Source: Polynucleobacter acidiphobus
Lineage (GTDB): Bacteria > Pseudomonadota > Gammaproteobacteria > Burkholderiales > Burkholderiaceae
Direction: 5' to 3'
Assembly: GCF_003065385.1 (NCBI RefSeq)
Contig: NZ_CP023277.1
Coordinates: 186,001-250,000, forward strand
Length of the DNA stretch: 64,000 nucleotides
Numbering within the stretch: the first letter of the stretch is position 1; each line of letters begins with the position of its first letter. The notes under the pieces were generated by a model that saw only the letters and a list, made by a program, of their open reading frames with translations, did not search any database and was not told the origin of the DNA. Of the stretch, positions 49,187-58,706 are shown one piece after another. Position numbers and translations under genes: made by a program.

Positions 49187-50014
49187 ATGGATAGCCTATT
49201 TTTTATTATCTCGAAGATTGTTCAATTCGCAATTGAGCCTTTAAACCTGATTTTCTTGGTTACCCTTCTAGCATGGTTCTTTCTTGCCATTCGCAAGCCC
49301 GTCTTCACCAATCGCCTTTTAGTACTTGCAGTCATTGGATTCTTTGGCGTGGGTTACATGCCCATTCCTGAGTCTTTGATCCGCATTCTGGAAGATGCCG
49401 TTCCTAAACCATCGATCCAGAATCTCAACCCCGACCAATTTGCTGGAATCATTATTTTGGGTGGGGCTATCGAGGGTGAAGATGTTGCTGTTGATCGTGG
49501 TGAGATATCTCTTAAATCATCGGCTGAGCGAGTGACGAAGGGACTAGAGCTCATTCGTAAATATCCTGATAAGCCATTTATCTTTAGCGGTTTTTCGGGA
49601 AGGGTAAATCCAAGAGGGATGTCAGAGGCCGATGCCTTTAAGCGATTGATTCAAGAGCAAGGGCTTGCGGATAGTACAAATGCTACCGCCTTTTATGAGA
49701 ATCAATCACGCAATACTTATGAAAATGCCATTTATTCAAAAAAGATTATCGATGCCATTTATCTACTATCCCCAAACCCACAGTTAAAACCGTGGCTATT
49801 AGTCACCTCCGCGAGTCATATGTATCGCTCTGTGAAGATCTTTGAAAAGCAAGGTATTCCAGTGATTGCTGTCCCTGTCGATTACCAAACAGCCAATACC
49901 TTGCAATGGCGCGAATTTGATTTAACGGAAGGTGCATTTCTGTGGAATAAGCTATTGCACGAATATATTGGGATTGCAGCCTATCAATTGACTAGAAAAA
50001 TATCACTTTTCTGA
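49187..50014 (+). CDS. YdcF/ElyC-type DUF218 membrane protein
   Basis: The 275-residue protein has two N-terminal membrane helices (about 15-35 and 42-60) and a DUF218 domain (80-265) with GIIILGGAIE, TYENA and LVTSASHMYRS, where conserved Gly, Asn and His line a presumed active site. The nearest known members, ElyC and YdcF, act in envelope homeostasis or bind SAM, but no reaction is established. algH begins 26 nt later. Confidence 0.8.
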   Translation: MDSLFFIISKIVQFAIEPLNLIFLVTLLAWFFLAIRKPVFTNRLLVLAVIGFFGVGYMPIPESLIRILEDAVPKPSIQNLNPDQFAGIIILGGAIEGEDVAVDRGEISLKSSAERVTKGLELIRKYPDKPFIFSGFSGRVNPRGMSEADAFKRLIQEQGLADSTNATAFYENQSRNTYENAIYSKKIIDAIYLLSPNPQLKPWLLVTSASHMYRSVKIFEKQGIPVIAVPVDYQTANTLQWREFDLTEGAFLWNKLLHEYIGIAAYQLTRKISLF

Positions 50015-50040
50015 ATTCCTGAGGCTTGCTAGAATGAGTT

Positions 50041-50640
50041 GTGAGCCAAGCTAATGCCTTCTCCTCATCTAGTTCCTTTGCTAATCAGTTCTTGTTAGCC
50101 ATGCCGGGAATGCTGGACGAAAATTTTTCAGGTTCCTTGGTTTATCTTTTGGAACATAGTGATAAGGGTGCTATGGGATTGGTGGTGAATCGCCCGACCG
50201 ATATAGTACTTTCAACCCTGTTTGAGAAAATTGAGCTAAAGCTCGAAATCGCACCACTCCTTGATCAGCCGGTTTATTTTGGTGGCCCCGTTCAGGTTGA
50301 GCGAGGATTTGTTCTGCATCCGACTGATCTTGCTGAGAAGTACTCATCTTCATTAATCATTGCAGATGGTCTCACCATGACCACATCTAAGGATGTCCTT
50401 GAGGCAGTAGCAAATGGCTCTGGACCCGAGAAGTTTCTGATGACCCTAGGCTATGCCGGTTGGGGTGCAGGACAACTCGAAGAGGAGATTTCTTTGAATG
50501 GGTGGATCAATATCGCCATCCCAAATGATCAAATGCAAACGATTATTTTTGATACGCCATATATCGATCGTTATCAAAAGGCAATGCAGGTTCTAGGCTT
50601 TGATCTGGCAAGCCTCTCTGGAGAAGCGGGGCATGCCTAA
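50041..50640 (+). CDS. algH: YqgE/AlgH family protein
   Basis: The 199-residue protein starts with GTG at 50041. It shows FANQFLLAMPGMLDENFSGSLVYLLEHSDKGAMGLVVNRP, split here as LLAMPGML, LLEHSDKGAMGLV and NRP, the family hallmark. YFGGPVQVERGFVLH and GYAGWGAGQLEEEI also match. The function of the family is unresolved, although it almost always neighbours ruvX. The end overlaps the ruvX start by 8 nt. Confidence 0.93.
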   Translation: MSQANAFSSSSSFANQFLLAMPGMLDENFSGSLVYLLEHSDKGAMGLVVNRPTDIVLSTLFEKIELKLEIAPLLDQPVYFGGPVQVERGFVLHPTDLAEKYSSSLIIADGLTMTTSKDVLEAVANGSGPEKFLMTLGYAGWGAGQLEEEISLNGWINIAIPNDQMQTIIFDTPYIDRYQKAMQVLGFDLASLSGEAGHA

Positions 50641-51046
50641 TGATGCTTCAAATCCAGTAACGATTGTTCTAGGATTTGATTACGGCACTAAGCGGATTGG
50701 GATAGCAGTTGGTAATTCGTTGACAGGAAGCGCTCAAGCTTTAGATGTAATCCAAAATATCAACCCTGATCAAACCCATCAAAAAATTAAAGAGTTAATT
50801 CATGAGTGGCAACCAAGTTGTCTAGTGGTGGGTTTACCATTGCATCCAGACGGGGCAGAACATGCGATGACCAAACGCTCACGATCGTTTGGCCAACAGC
50901 TTGGTAAGCAATTTGGTAAGCCGATTCACTTTATCGATGAGCGCTATTCCTCAGTGTTACTAGAACAAGACTCCCAGTATCAAGGGGCTTTAGATTCGCA
51001 TGCAGCCGGATTACTTTTAGAGCAGTTCTTTCGTGAGCGCAGTTAA
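50633..51046 (+). CDS. ruvX: RuvX/YqgF pre-16S rRNA nuclease-type protein
   Basis: The 137-residue protein has an RNase H-like fold with LGFDYGTKRIGIAVGN (catalytic Asp near 14), LVVGLPLHPDG, and FIDERYSSVLLE with further acidic residues. The family is described as a Holliday-junction resolvase and as the nuclease that trims 16S rRNA 5' ends. ATG at 50633 is preceded by GGAGAAG and overlaps algH. A longer frame to 50600 is unlikely. Confidence 0.93.
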   Translation: MPNDASNPVTIVLGFDYGTKRIGIAVGNSLTGSAQALDVIQNINPDQTHQKIKELIHEWQPSCLVVGLPLHPDGAEHAMTKRSRSFGQQLGKQFGKPIHFIDERYSSVLLEQDSQYQGALDSHAAGLLLEQFFRERS

Positions 51047-51084
51047 AATTAGGGTGCTCACTAATTTAAGCGAAAATAGCTCTC

Positions 51085-51600
51085 ATGAACGCTGAAGCCC
51101 TCTATCAAGACCTACTCCGGCACCTGAAAGTGGGTTTGTTTTCGAAAGCCTCGAATCCTCCTGTTTACTTAGCTGGCTTGGCGATTGGCGGGGCCTGGAT
51201 TGCAAAGCGCTTGGCAAAAGATCTTAATCTTCCTCAGCATGGGGTGATTAATGTCTCCTTTCATCGCGATGATTACGCCGAGAAGGGTGTTCGAGCGCTT
51301 GAGAGTGCCAATACTATGCCAACCGAGCTAGCATTTGATGTAAATAATGCCCACATCGTCTTGATTGATGATGTGCTGTTTACAGGACGAACGGTACGCG
51401 CCGCACTGAATGAGTTGTTTGATTTTGGCCGGCCTGCTCAGGTATCTTTGATGGTCTTGGCTGACCGTGGGGAACGTGAATTACCAATTTCAGCCGATTT
51501 TGCTGCGCAGTCAATATCACTCCCACGTTCACAAATCTTGGTTTTAGAACAAGATGCGAATGCGCACTTTCATTTTCAGATTGAGGAGCGACTCAATTGA
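51085..51600 (+). CDS. pyrR: PyrR-type bifunctional regulator/uracil phosphoribosyltransferase
   Basis: The 171-residue protein has the PRPP-binding loop [19 protein letters not shown] near 92-110, along with the SFHRDDY segment typical of PyrR. In Gram-positive bacteria PyrR controls pyr attenuation; in proteobacteria it may act as a transcriptional or enzymatic homologue. The gene sits directly before pyrB with a 4-nt overlap. No attenuator is visible in the 38-nt gap upstream. Confidence 0.92.
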   Translation: MNAEALYQDLLRHLKVGLFSKASNPPVYLAGLAIGGAWIAKRLAKDLNLPQHGVINVSFHRDDYAEKGVRALESANTMPTELAFDVNNAHIVLIDDVLFTGRTVRAALNELFDFGRPAQVSLMVLADRGERELPISADFAAQSISLPRSQILVLEQDANAHFHFQIEERLN

Positions 51601-52586
51601 CGCTGCAGTCTCAACCGAATCCGATGACCAATCAATTGAACCGAGATGGCAAGCTGACCCATCTGCTTACTTTGGAGGGGATGCCAAAAGAGCAAATTCT
51701 GTACATCCTTGATACCGCAAAGCAGTTTGTCAGCGTTACATCGCCCAATCGAGAAGTAAAAAAAGTGCCTTTACTTCGTGGCAAGAGCGTCTTTAATTTG
51801 TTCTTTGAGAACTCCACTCGAACGCGAACTACTTTTGAGATTGCAGCCAATCGCCTCTCGGCCGATATTATTAATTTAGATATTCCAACCTCATCGACTT
51901 CCAAAGGCGAAAGCCTGATGGATACAATCGATAACCTAATTGCGATGCAGGCTGACATTTTTGTGGTGCGCCATAACATCTCAAAAGCTCCAATTGAAAT
52001 CGCCAATCATGTTCCAGAGCATGTGCATGTGATTAATGCTGGGGATGGTAGCCATCAGCATCCCACGCAGGGCCTGCTTGACGCCTACACGATGCGACAC
52101 TTTAAGCAAGATTTCTCAAAACTGAAGGTGGCCATCATTGGGGATATTTTGCATAGCCGTGTAGCCAAGTCGAATATTCATGCTCTAACGACCTTAGGTT
52201 GTCATGACATTCGTGCGATTGGACCTGAGAGTTTATTACCAAGTGATTTAGCTAAAGACTTAAGCGCGCTGGGTGTGAAGATCTTCCATAAAGTGGAAGA
52301 CGGCATTAAAGATGCAGATGTTGTGATGACCCTGAGAATCCAAAAGGAGCGCATGGATCAAGGTCAGGTACCAGAGGGTGCAGCGTTCTTCTCTCAATTT
52401 GGCCTCAATGCCGAACGTTTGGCATTAGCTAAGCCTGATGCGATCGTGATGCATCCAGGCCCCATGAACCGTGGAGTTGAAATTGACTCCGCCATTGCCG
52501 ATGGTAAGCAATCGGTGATATTGAACCAAGTTACTTTTGGGATTGCCATTCGCATGGCAGTAATGTCGATTGTTGCTGGTAATTAG
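51597..52586 (+). CDS. pyrB: Aspartate carbamoyltransferase, catalytic chain
   Basis: PyrB joins carbamoyl phosphate and aspartate in pyrimidine synthesis. The 329-residue protein has [13 protein letters not shown] near 61-73 (carbamoyl phosphate site), [13 protein letters not shown] near 150-162 and [11 protein letters not shown] near 284-294. TTG at 51597 is chosen because GAGGAG lies 8 nt before it and it overlaps the pyrR stop; ATG at 51624 is the alternative. pyrC, often next in Burkholderiales, is replaced by a glycosyltransferase here. Confidence 0.95.
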   Translation: MTLQSQPNPMTNQLNRDGKLTHLLTLEGMPKEQILYILDTAKQFVSVTSPNREVKKVPLLRGKSVFNLFFENSTRTRTTFEIAANRLSADIINLDIPTSSTSKGESLMDTIDNLIAMQADIFVVRHNISKAPIEIANHVPEHVHVINAGDGSHQHPTQGLLDAYTMRHFKQDFSKLKVAIIGDILHSRVAKSNIHALTTLGCHDIRAIGPESLLPSDLAKDLSALGVKIFHKVEDGIKDADVVMTLRIQKERMDQGQVPEGAAFFSQFGLNAERLALAKPDAIVMHPGPMNRGVEIDSAIADGKQSVILNQVTFGIAIRMAVMSIVAGN

Positions 52587-52589
52587 GAT

Positions 52590-53969
52590 TTGGCGTTGAC
52601 CAACAATTTGGCATTGAGCAAAAACCCTAGCTCTTCTGGGTATCAAAATTGGCTCATCCTATCCCATGGTTTTAATATGGATGGGCGTGCTGCAAGTCAA
52701 ACGATCACCGATAAGATTCCGTATTTGATGGATGCCGGTATTCAGTTATCCGTACTAAGCGCTATTACAGGAAGCAAAGACCGCCGATTTTTTCATCAGC
52801 AGTTGATTGCCTGGGGACCTGCCGCATTTCGTTTTGACTTTCGCCATTGGTTTGCTAATCGCTTTGGCCGAGGAGTGCTCTACAAAATCATTACACCGCT
52901 AATATCGATTGTTTTATCACCACTCATTTTGCTAGAGAAACTTGTGTGGGGATATTCAAGTCAGTGGTCATGGGCGTTTCCAGCCTACCTTGCTGGACTG
53001 CGGTTAATACGGCAGGGTAAGGTTAACCTGATTTATTCAACGGGTGGCGCTTGGTCTGCCCATTTAGCAGGACTATGGTTAAAAAAGAAAACGAATCTTC
53101 CATGGATTGTTGAGGTTCATGATCCTTTGGTGATTCGTCTGGATGAAACTGACCAAGGAATGGAGATTCCCAAAGAGCCGGATGCGAAAAAGAGGTATTG
53201 GCTTGAACAGCAAATTTGCCAACACGCAGACTTGGTATGGTGGTTTACGGAGGGCGCTTTGCACTATGCCAAAAAGCGTAATCCCAATTTAGGCAATCAG
53301 AGCTATGCCAAGGGCGTCATGATTATTCCCGGCGCCAACCCCCCAGATGTGGATACTGTGATTGCTCAAACAATGCATCACTACGGTTCTCATTTAAACA
53401 TTGCGCACTTTGGGTCCTTGGCAGATGATCGGTCTCTCACACAAGTATTAGCGGTGCTCCCCCAGTTTTTTACCGAATATCCTCAGGCAAGAGATCAGAT
53501 TCGATTACATATTTATGGTGCGCAATTAGATAGAAAGAGTAAGGAGTGGTTAAATCAATCCCCCTATCAAGATAATGTGATTGAGCACGGACGCCTTGAG
53601 TTTGATCCGAGCACAGGCCTCACAGGAAGACAGCGGATTGCAATCCAGATGCAGCAATCGGATATCTTGCTCTTACTGCATGGTAGTACCGAGTGGTGCC
53701 GCGAATACATTCCATCCAAGTTATATGATTATTTTTGGACAAGCAGGCCAATTTGGGGCTTGGTTTATGAAAATCTACAGCTTGATACCTTACTCAGTAG
53801 GCGAGAGTCATATGTTTCTGATGCAAAGAATCCTGAGGCAATTCTCAATTCGTTGAAGAAAATATACTCCGATTGGATCGCAAAAACCTTACCTGAGCCT
53901 TCTATTCCAGCCATCTCAGTTGAAGAAGCGGTTGAGAAAATTTTGAGTGAAGTTAGGAATTCAAAGTAA
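52590..53969 (+). CDS. Putative glycosyltransferase (GT-B type)
   Basis: The 459-residue protein has a GT-B-like outline. The N-terminal half includes WLILSHGFN, LIYSTGGAWSAHLAGLWLKKKTNLPWIVEVHDPLVIR, and the second half has ADLVWWFTEGALHY and a donor-binding pattern near DILLLLHGSTEWCREYIPSKLYDYFWTSRPIWGL, resembling the GT4-like PSKLYEY motif. Sugar and acceptor are unknown; a role in LPS or capsule is inferred from neighbours. The start is TTG (52590 or 52596, the latter better placed after AGGA). It begins 3 nt after pyrB. Confidence 0.7.
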   Translation: MALTNNLALSKNPSSSGYQNWLILSHGFNMDGRAASQTITDKIPYLMDAGIQLSVLSAITGSKDRRFFHQQLIAWGPAAFRFDFRHWFANRFGRGVLYKIITPLISIVLSPLILLEKLVWGYSSQWSWAFPAYLAGLRLIRQGKVNLIYSTGGAWSAHLAGLWLKKKTNLPWIVEVHDPLVIRLDETDQGMEIPKEPDAKKRYWLEQQICQHADLVWWFTEGALHYAKKRNPNLGNQSYAKGVMIIPGANPPDVDTVIAQTMHHYGSHLNIAHFGSLADDRSLTQVLAVLPQFFTEYPQARDQIRLHIYGAQLDRKSKEWLNQSPYQDNVIEHGRLEFDPSTGLTGRQRIAIQMQQSDILLLLHGSTEWCREYIPSKLYDYFWTSRPIWGLVYENLQLDTLLSRRESYVSDAKNPEAILNSLKKIYSDWIAKTLPEPSIPAISVEEAVEKILSEVRNSK

Positions 53970-53980
53970 CATAAATAGTG

Positions 53981-54919
53981 ATGACTAATAATTTACCGAA
54001 CATTGTTCTTTATTGCTGTACGTTTTCACGGGATCTATTGCGAACCGTTCGTATGGCCGAGAGTGTGACTAAGCACAATAAGTCAAAAATACCCTTTTAT
54101 ATTTCAGTGCCCGATGATGAGGTCGATCTATTTAGGGGGAAATTAAAGGATATCCCAGTCACCATTTTTGGTGAACAGGAAATTTTTCGAGCAAATCCGA
54201 AATTGGATATCAAAAAGCTTTATGAGGTTCCTGGGGGTATTCGACAGCAGGTAATTAAGTCAGAGTTCTGGCGTTTGGGAAAATCAGAGAATTATTTAGT
54301 ATTAGATGCTGACTGTGTCTTTATCCGAGACTTTGATGAGTCAGATTTCATAGCCAAGGACAATATTCCATATTCAGTGATTCACGAGGGACGTGATTTA
54401 TTGCAGGCAACCAATCAATTTGGGCCAGAGAGAACCCGTGAGCATTTCTTAGCCGATCGCGAGCCCATCAAGGCTGCGATAGGTCGACGTGGAATTACCT
54501 ATGATTATGGTTACGCCCCCTTTTTATGGAGTGCGAAAGTCTGGAAATCATTTGATGAGAACTACCTAACACCCAAAAATCTGAATTTCCTAGATGCAAT
54601 TTTATATTGTGGGTCTGAATTTACCTGGTATGGAGAGTCACTGGTTAATTATCAGGCGATACCCATTTATCCCAGAGAGCAACTCTTTCGCCATTATCAC
54701 TACGAAAATCAGCTATGGATTGATCGCACCCTTGGGTATACCGAAGCGAAATTAGCCAAGGACTACATGGGCGCTGTTTACCAATCGAACTGGCAAATTT
54801 GGAAGCATTATGGCGGTAAGAAAAAGTCAGCAATTTCTTTGGCATGGCGATTTATTCGTAGGGGGCTACAAATTTTGATATTCAAAATCAAAATTATTAT
54901 CAATCTTCTATTTCATTAG
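53981..54919 (+). CDS. DUF6492-family putative glycosyltransferase
   Basis: The 312-residue protein has LVLDADCVFIRDFDE (near 108-122), a DxD-like segment as in GT-A nucleotide-sugar transferases, plus GGIRQQVIKSEFWRLG. It fits the DUF6492 family of LPS-cluster proteins, whose activity is unproven. The C-terminus is basic and hydrophobic (LAWRFIRRGLQILIFKIKIIINLLF), possibly membrane-associated. ATG at 53981 follows a GTG three bases earlier. It lies between a glycosyltransferase and a DUF5672 gene. Confidence 0.65.
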   Translation: MTNNLPNIVLYCCTFSRDLLRTVRMAESVTKHNKSKIPFYISVPDDEVDLFRGKLKDIPVTIFGEQEIFRANPKLDIKKLYEVPGGIRQQVIKSEFWRLGKSENYLVLDADCVFIRDFDESDFIAKDNIPYSVIHEGRDLLQATNQFGPERTREHFLADREPIKAAIGRRGITYDYGYAPFLWSAKVWKSFDENYLTPKNLNFLDAILYCGSEFTWYGESLVNYQAIPIYPREQLFRHYHYENQLWIDRTLGYTEAKLAKDYMGAVYQSNWQIWKHYGGKKKSAISLAWRFIRRGLQILIFKIKIIINLLFH

Positions 54920-54940
54920 AGTGAATGTTGCGAATGAATT

Positions 54941-55741
54941 ATGAGTCGACTGGATTTGAGCCAAATTACTCTGTTTTGTTTTGAGACCAGAGAGCCATTG
55001 CTTGCAGAGTGGGCTATCAAACAATGTCTATCCCGGGTTGATTTTAAGAATGTGGTGCTAGTTACTAATGTATCTTTGGTAAAAAATCCTTTGCCAGAGA
55101 TTGAGTATGTTCAGGCGCCCAAAATTCGATCGGTAAAGGATTATTCAAAATGGATGATGACTGGGTTGAGGAATTATGTATCAGGCTCTCATGTTTTAGT
55201 GATTCAGTGGGATTCATTTGTTACTAATCCCAATCTATGGAGTAATGATTTTCTAAACTATGACTATATTGGCCCTGTCTGGCCTCATCACCCTGAAACT
55301 CCAGTCGGCAATGGAGGATTTTCATTAAGGTCGGCTCGACTTCTGAGCGCTTTATCGGATCCAGAAATGAGAATTGGTCATCCTGAGGATTACTACATCT
55401 GCGCTGAGAATAAGAAATTACTCGAAGAAAAATATGGCATTCAATTTGCCCCAGTTGCGATTGCGGAACAATTTGCGGTTGAGCGCACAGCATGGCACCC
55501 AGCGTTTGGATTTCATGGGCTATTCAATTTCGGGCGAGTTTTATCACCACAGGATATGGAAGTAGTTTTGAGAATGATACCAACCTCATTTCTTAAGGGA
55601 TTAGATGCCTATGATTTAGCCAATTATTTATATGACAAAGGGCAGATCCACCTTTTTCATTTACTTGCAAAGAAAATTAAGTTTTCCAAAAAAATGCGTT
55701 ATCGATATTTAAGTCTTAAGTTTCGATACCTCTTTTCTTGA
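54941..55741 (+). CDS. DUF5672-family putative glycosyltransferase
   Basis: The 266-residue protein shows VLVIQWDSFV near 86-95, with one acidic residue in the position of a donor-binding site, DYIGPVWPHHPETPVGNGGFSLRSARLL near 107-134, and HPEDYYIC. These are the hallmarks of DUF5672, found in polysaccharide clusters. Specificity is unknown. rfbB starts 30 nt downstream. Confidence 0.7.
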   Translation: MSRLDLSQITLFCFETREPLLAEWAIKQCLSRVDFKNVVLVTNVSLVKNPLPEIEYVQAPKIRSVKDYSKWMMTGLRNYVSGSHVLVIQWDSFVTNPNLWSNDFLNYDYIGPVWPHHPETPVGNGGFSLRSARLLSALSDPEMRIGHPEDYYICAENKKLLEEKYGIQFAPVAIAEQFAVERTAWHPAFGFHGLFNFGRVLSPQDMEVVLRMIPTSFLKGLDAYDLANYLYDKGQIHLFHLLAKKIKFSKKMRYRYLSLKFRYLFS

Positions 55742-55771
55742 TTAAAATCATTCTTTTTAATAAGGCATATT

Positions 55772-56827
55772 GTGATCTTACTAACCGGTGGCGCAGGATT
55801 TATTGGGGGCAACTTTGTGCTTCGCTCCACGACCGTGCAAAATAGCGGTTTAGTTAATCTTGATAAGTTAACTTATGCTGGGAATTTGCAAACCCTCCAA
55901 TCGATTTCTGGTATGCCAAATTATCACTTTTATCAAGGCGATATTAGTGATCGAGCATTGGTGGCTCAAATACTAGAACGGTACCAGCCTGAAGCGGTGA
56001 TTAATTTTGCAGCAGAGAGCCATGTAGATCGTTCAATTCATGGGCCTGGAGACTTTATTCAAACCAATATTGTGGGGACCTTTAATTTACTCGAATCAGT
56101 TCGAGCCTATTATGAAAAATTAGGTGATGATCAAAAGAATAAGTTTCGGTTCTTGCATGTCTCAACCGATGAGGTTTACGGTACCCTAGATCAAACAGAT
56201 CCACCATTTGCCGAAACGAATCCCTATGAGCCCAATAGCCCATATGCAGCATCCAAGGCAGCATCTGATCATTTGGTGCGCGCCTGGTTTCATACCTATG
56301 GCCTACCTGTTTTGACAACCAATTGCTCAAATAATTATGGACCATATCAGTTCCCAGAAAAGTTGATCCCATTAGTGATCCATAACGCGCTTAAGGGTAA
56401 GCCATTGCCAGTGTATGGCGATGGAAAGCAAATTCGCGACTGGTTGTATGTGGAAGATCATTGCGATGCAATTCAGGCGGTGTTGGAGCGAGGACGTCTT
56501 GGCGAGACCTACAACATTGGGGGCAATAACGAAAAAACGAATGTTTCGGTGGTGGAGACCATTTGTCGTATTTTGGATCAATTGCGACCCCGGGCAGATC
56601 AGAAGAGCTATTTAGAGCAGATCACCTTTGTTAAGGACCGCCCTGGCCATGATCGACGCTACGCGATTAATGCCTCGAAGATCGCAAACGAATTGGGTTG
56701 GAAGCCAAAAGAGACCTTTGAATCCGGTATTCAAAAAACGGTGCAGTGGTATTTGGACCACCAAGATTGGGTCGAGGGTGTTGTTTCTGGCTCTTATCGC
56801 GACTGGGTTGCAAAGCAATACAATTAA
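55772..56827 (+). CDS. rfbB: dTDP-glucose 4,6-dehydratase
   Basis: RfbB makes dTDP-4-keto-6-deoxyglucose. The 351-residue SDR protein starts GTG with [16 protein letters not shown] (cofactor loop), has [10 protein letters not shown] near 84, [11 protein letters not shown] with catalytic Thr/Asp/Glu near 128-138, and [12 protein letters not shown] with Tyr and Lys near 162-172. [14 protein letters not shown] is the substrate-binding stretch. It leads the rfbBDAC set for dTDP-L-rhamnose. Confidence 0.97.
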   Translation: MILLTGGAGFIGGNFVLRSTTVQNSGLVNLDKLTYAGNLQTLQSISGMPNYHFYQGDISDRALVAQILERYQPEAVINFAAESHVDRSIHGPGDFIQTNIVGTFNLLESVRAYYEKLGDDQKNKFRFLHVSTDEVYGTLDQTDPPFAETNPYEPNSPYAASKAASDHLVRAWFHTYGLPVLTTNCSNNYGPYQFPEKLIPLVIHNALKGKPLPVYGDGKQIRDWLYVEDHCDAIQAVLERGRLGETYNIGGNNEKTNVSVVETICRILDQLRPRADQKSYLEQITFVKDRPGHDRRYAINASKIANELGWKPKETFESGIQKTVQWYLDHQDWVEGVVSGSYRDWVAKQYN

Positions 56828-56834
56828 ATTGCTC

Positions 56835-57758
56835 ATGAAAAATCTTGTATTTGGTAAAGATGGTCAGCTAGGCCGGGCATTTCAGTTGGCATTGGGCGAT
56901 AGCGACTCTATTTTTATCGGTCGGCAAGAATGTGATTTATCGAATAGTCGCGCAATCCTTGAATGCCTTCGCGAGATAAACCCTGATTGCATTATCAATG
57001 CCGCTGCCTACACGGCGGTTGATAAGGCAGAGGAGGAAAAGGAAGTCGCATTTGCAGTAAATGCATTAGCCCTGAAGGCAATAGCTGAGTATTGCGCTGC
57101 TCATCAAAAAAAGCTGATCCATTTTTCATCGGATTATGTATTTGATGGGATGAAATCATCACCTTACGTCGAGAGCGATCTTTGCATGCCTCTAAGCGTA
57201 TATGGCAAGAGTAAATATGCTGGTGAGTTGGCCATTATTGAAGCATTTGCTTCCCAGCCGATGCCATTAGGCAAAGCAAGTAGTTACTATTCGATTCTCA
57301 GAACGAGTTGGGTATATGGTGATGGGGCAAACTTTATACGTACGGTCTTGCGATTGGCTAAGGAGAGAAGCTCGCTCAATATCGTTGCCGATCAGTTTGG
57401 TGTGCCAACCTCAACCGATTGGCTGGCAAAGCTTACTATCGACGTCCTTCAAGAGTCTCAATGGGTATCAGGTGTTTATCATGCTGTTCCAGCAGGTCGC
57501 ACCAGTTGGTATGAGCTTGCGCGGTTTGTCGTAGAGTATGCTCAATCCCTGGGTGTACAGTTTGCGCTCGATGTTGGCCAGATTCTTCCAATTCCGGCTA
57601 GTGATTACCCACTACCCGCAAAACGACCGATGAACTCTCAGTTGTCTACGCGTAAGCTGGCAGATGCCTTACCAAGTTACCAAAATCTACTCGCCCAAGA
57701 TTGGAAAATAAGCGTGGAGTCATACCTTTTAAATTTAAAGTCGCAGGGCCTGCTTTAA
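56835..57758 (+). CDS. rfbD: dTDP-4-dehydrorhamnose reductase
   Basis: RfbD is the last step of dTDP-L-rhamnose synthesis. The 307-residue protein has FGKDGQLGRAF (cofactor-binding GxxGxxG-like loop), INAAAYTAVDKAEEE near 53-67, HFSSDYVFDG near 99-108, and YGKSKYAGE with Tyr/Lys near 125-133. A longer frame starting at 56628 lies inside rfbB and is rejected; ATG at 56835 follows 7 nt after rfbB. Confidence 0.96.
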   Translation: MKNLVFGKDGQLGRAFQLALGDSDSIFIGRQECDLSNSRAILECLREINPDCIINAAAYTAVDKAEEEKEVAFAVNALALKAIAEYCAAHQKKLIHFSSDYVFDGMKSSPYVESDLCMPLSVYGKSKYAGELAIIEAFASQPMPLGKASSYYSILRTSWVYGDGANFIRTVLRLAKERSSLNIVADQFGVPTSTDWLAKLTIDVLQESQWVSGVYHAVPAGRTSWYELARFVVEYAQSLGVQFALDVGQILPIPASDYPLPAKRPMNSQLSTRKLADALPSYQNLLAQDWKISVESYLLNLKSQGLL

Positions 57759-57772
57759 CCATAAGTGAGCCG

Positions 57773-57792
57773 GTGCATAGTTTAAGATGCAC
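57773..57792. repeat. Inverted repeat upstream of rfbA
   Basis: GTGCAT (57773-57778) and ATGCAC (57787-57792) are perfect arms with an 8-nt spacer, in the only sizeable gap (58 nt) within rfbBDAC. It may be an operator or mRNA hairpin; no T-run follows, so it is not a terminator. Confidence 0.35.
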
Positions 57793-57816
57793 ATATTCGA
57801 TGCAAAAGGCTGATTG

Positions 57817-58701
57817 ATGAGTATTCAACGAAAGGGCATTATTCTTGCTGGGGGCTCAGGTACCCGCCTGTACCCAGTGACCCAAGCTGTTTCAAAGCAG
57901 CTGATGCCGGTTTACGACAAACCCATGATTTACTACCCCTTAACGACCTTGATGCTCTCGGGGATTCGGGAGATTTTGATTATTTCTACCCCGCACGATA
58001 CCCCCCGTTTTCAGGAGCTTTTGGGTGATGGAAGTCAGTGGGGTGTGCAATTTCAATACGTGGTTCAACCATCACCGGATGGATTGGCGCAAGCATTCAT
58101 CTTGGGAAAATCATTTATTAATCATCAGCCTAGTACCCTGGTGCTTGGCGATAATATTTTTTATGGTCATGAACTGGTTAACCAGCTCCATCGAGCATCT
58201 GAACAGGATCATGGTGCAACGGTTTTTGCCTACCACGTACATGATCCCGAGCGTTATGGTGTAGTGGAATTCAATGATCAACGCAGAGCACTGTCGATTG
58301 AAGAAAAGCCCAAGCAAGCTAAAAGTAATTATGCGGTGACGGGACTTTACTTCTATGATGAACAAGTGTGTGAGATTGCTGCTTCCATTAAACCAAGCGC
58401 CCGAGGGGAGCTTGAGATCACGGATGTGAACCGGGTCTATTTAAACCAAAATCAACTTGAAGTTGAAATCATGGGCCGTGGCTATGCCTGGCTAGATACC
58501 GGCACTCATGACTCTCTACTCGATGCTGCCGGTTTTATTGCGACGCTGCAAAAGCGTCAAGGTTTAATGGTGGCTTGTCCCGAAGAAATTGCCTATCGTA
58601 ATGATTGGATTAGCGCAGCAGACGTAGAACGAATTGCCGCACAACTGAGTAAAAATAGCTATGGTCAGTACCTCCGAAAAATACTCGCCGAGTCTCATTA
58701 A
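57817..58701 (+). CDS. rfbA: Glucose-1-phosphate thymidylyltransferase
   Basis: RfbA makes dTDP-glucose, the first step of the rhamnose route. The 294-residue protein has [13 protein letters not shown] near 10-22 (nucleotide loop), [16 protein letters not shown], and LGDNIFYG near 108-115 with the Mg2+-binding Asp. GLYFYDEQV and [10 protein letters not shown] are also typical. ATG at 57817 overlaps a TTG at 57814. Confidence 0.97.
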   Translation: MSIQRKGIILAGGSGTRLYPVTQAVSKQLMPVYDKPMIYYPLTTLMLSGIREILIISTPHDTPRFQELLGDGSQWGVQFQYVVQPSPDGLAQAFILGKSFINHQPSTLVLGDNIFYGHELVNQLHRASEQDHGATVFAYHVHDPERYGVVEFNDQRRALSIEEKPKQAKSNYAVTGLYFYDEQVCEIAASIKPSARGELEITDVNRVYLNQNQLEVEIMGRGYAWLDTGTHDSLLDAAGFIATLQKRQGLMVACPEEIAYRNDWISAADVERIAAQLSKNSYGQYLRKILAESH

Positions 58702-58706
58702 GAGCA

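Noticed and set aside
56628..56834. Extended rfbD start inside rfbB
   Set aside because: The extra residues are out-of-frame rfbB sequence; ATG 56835 gives the family length.
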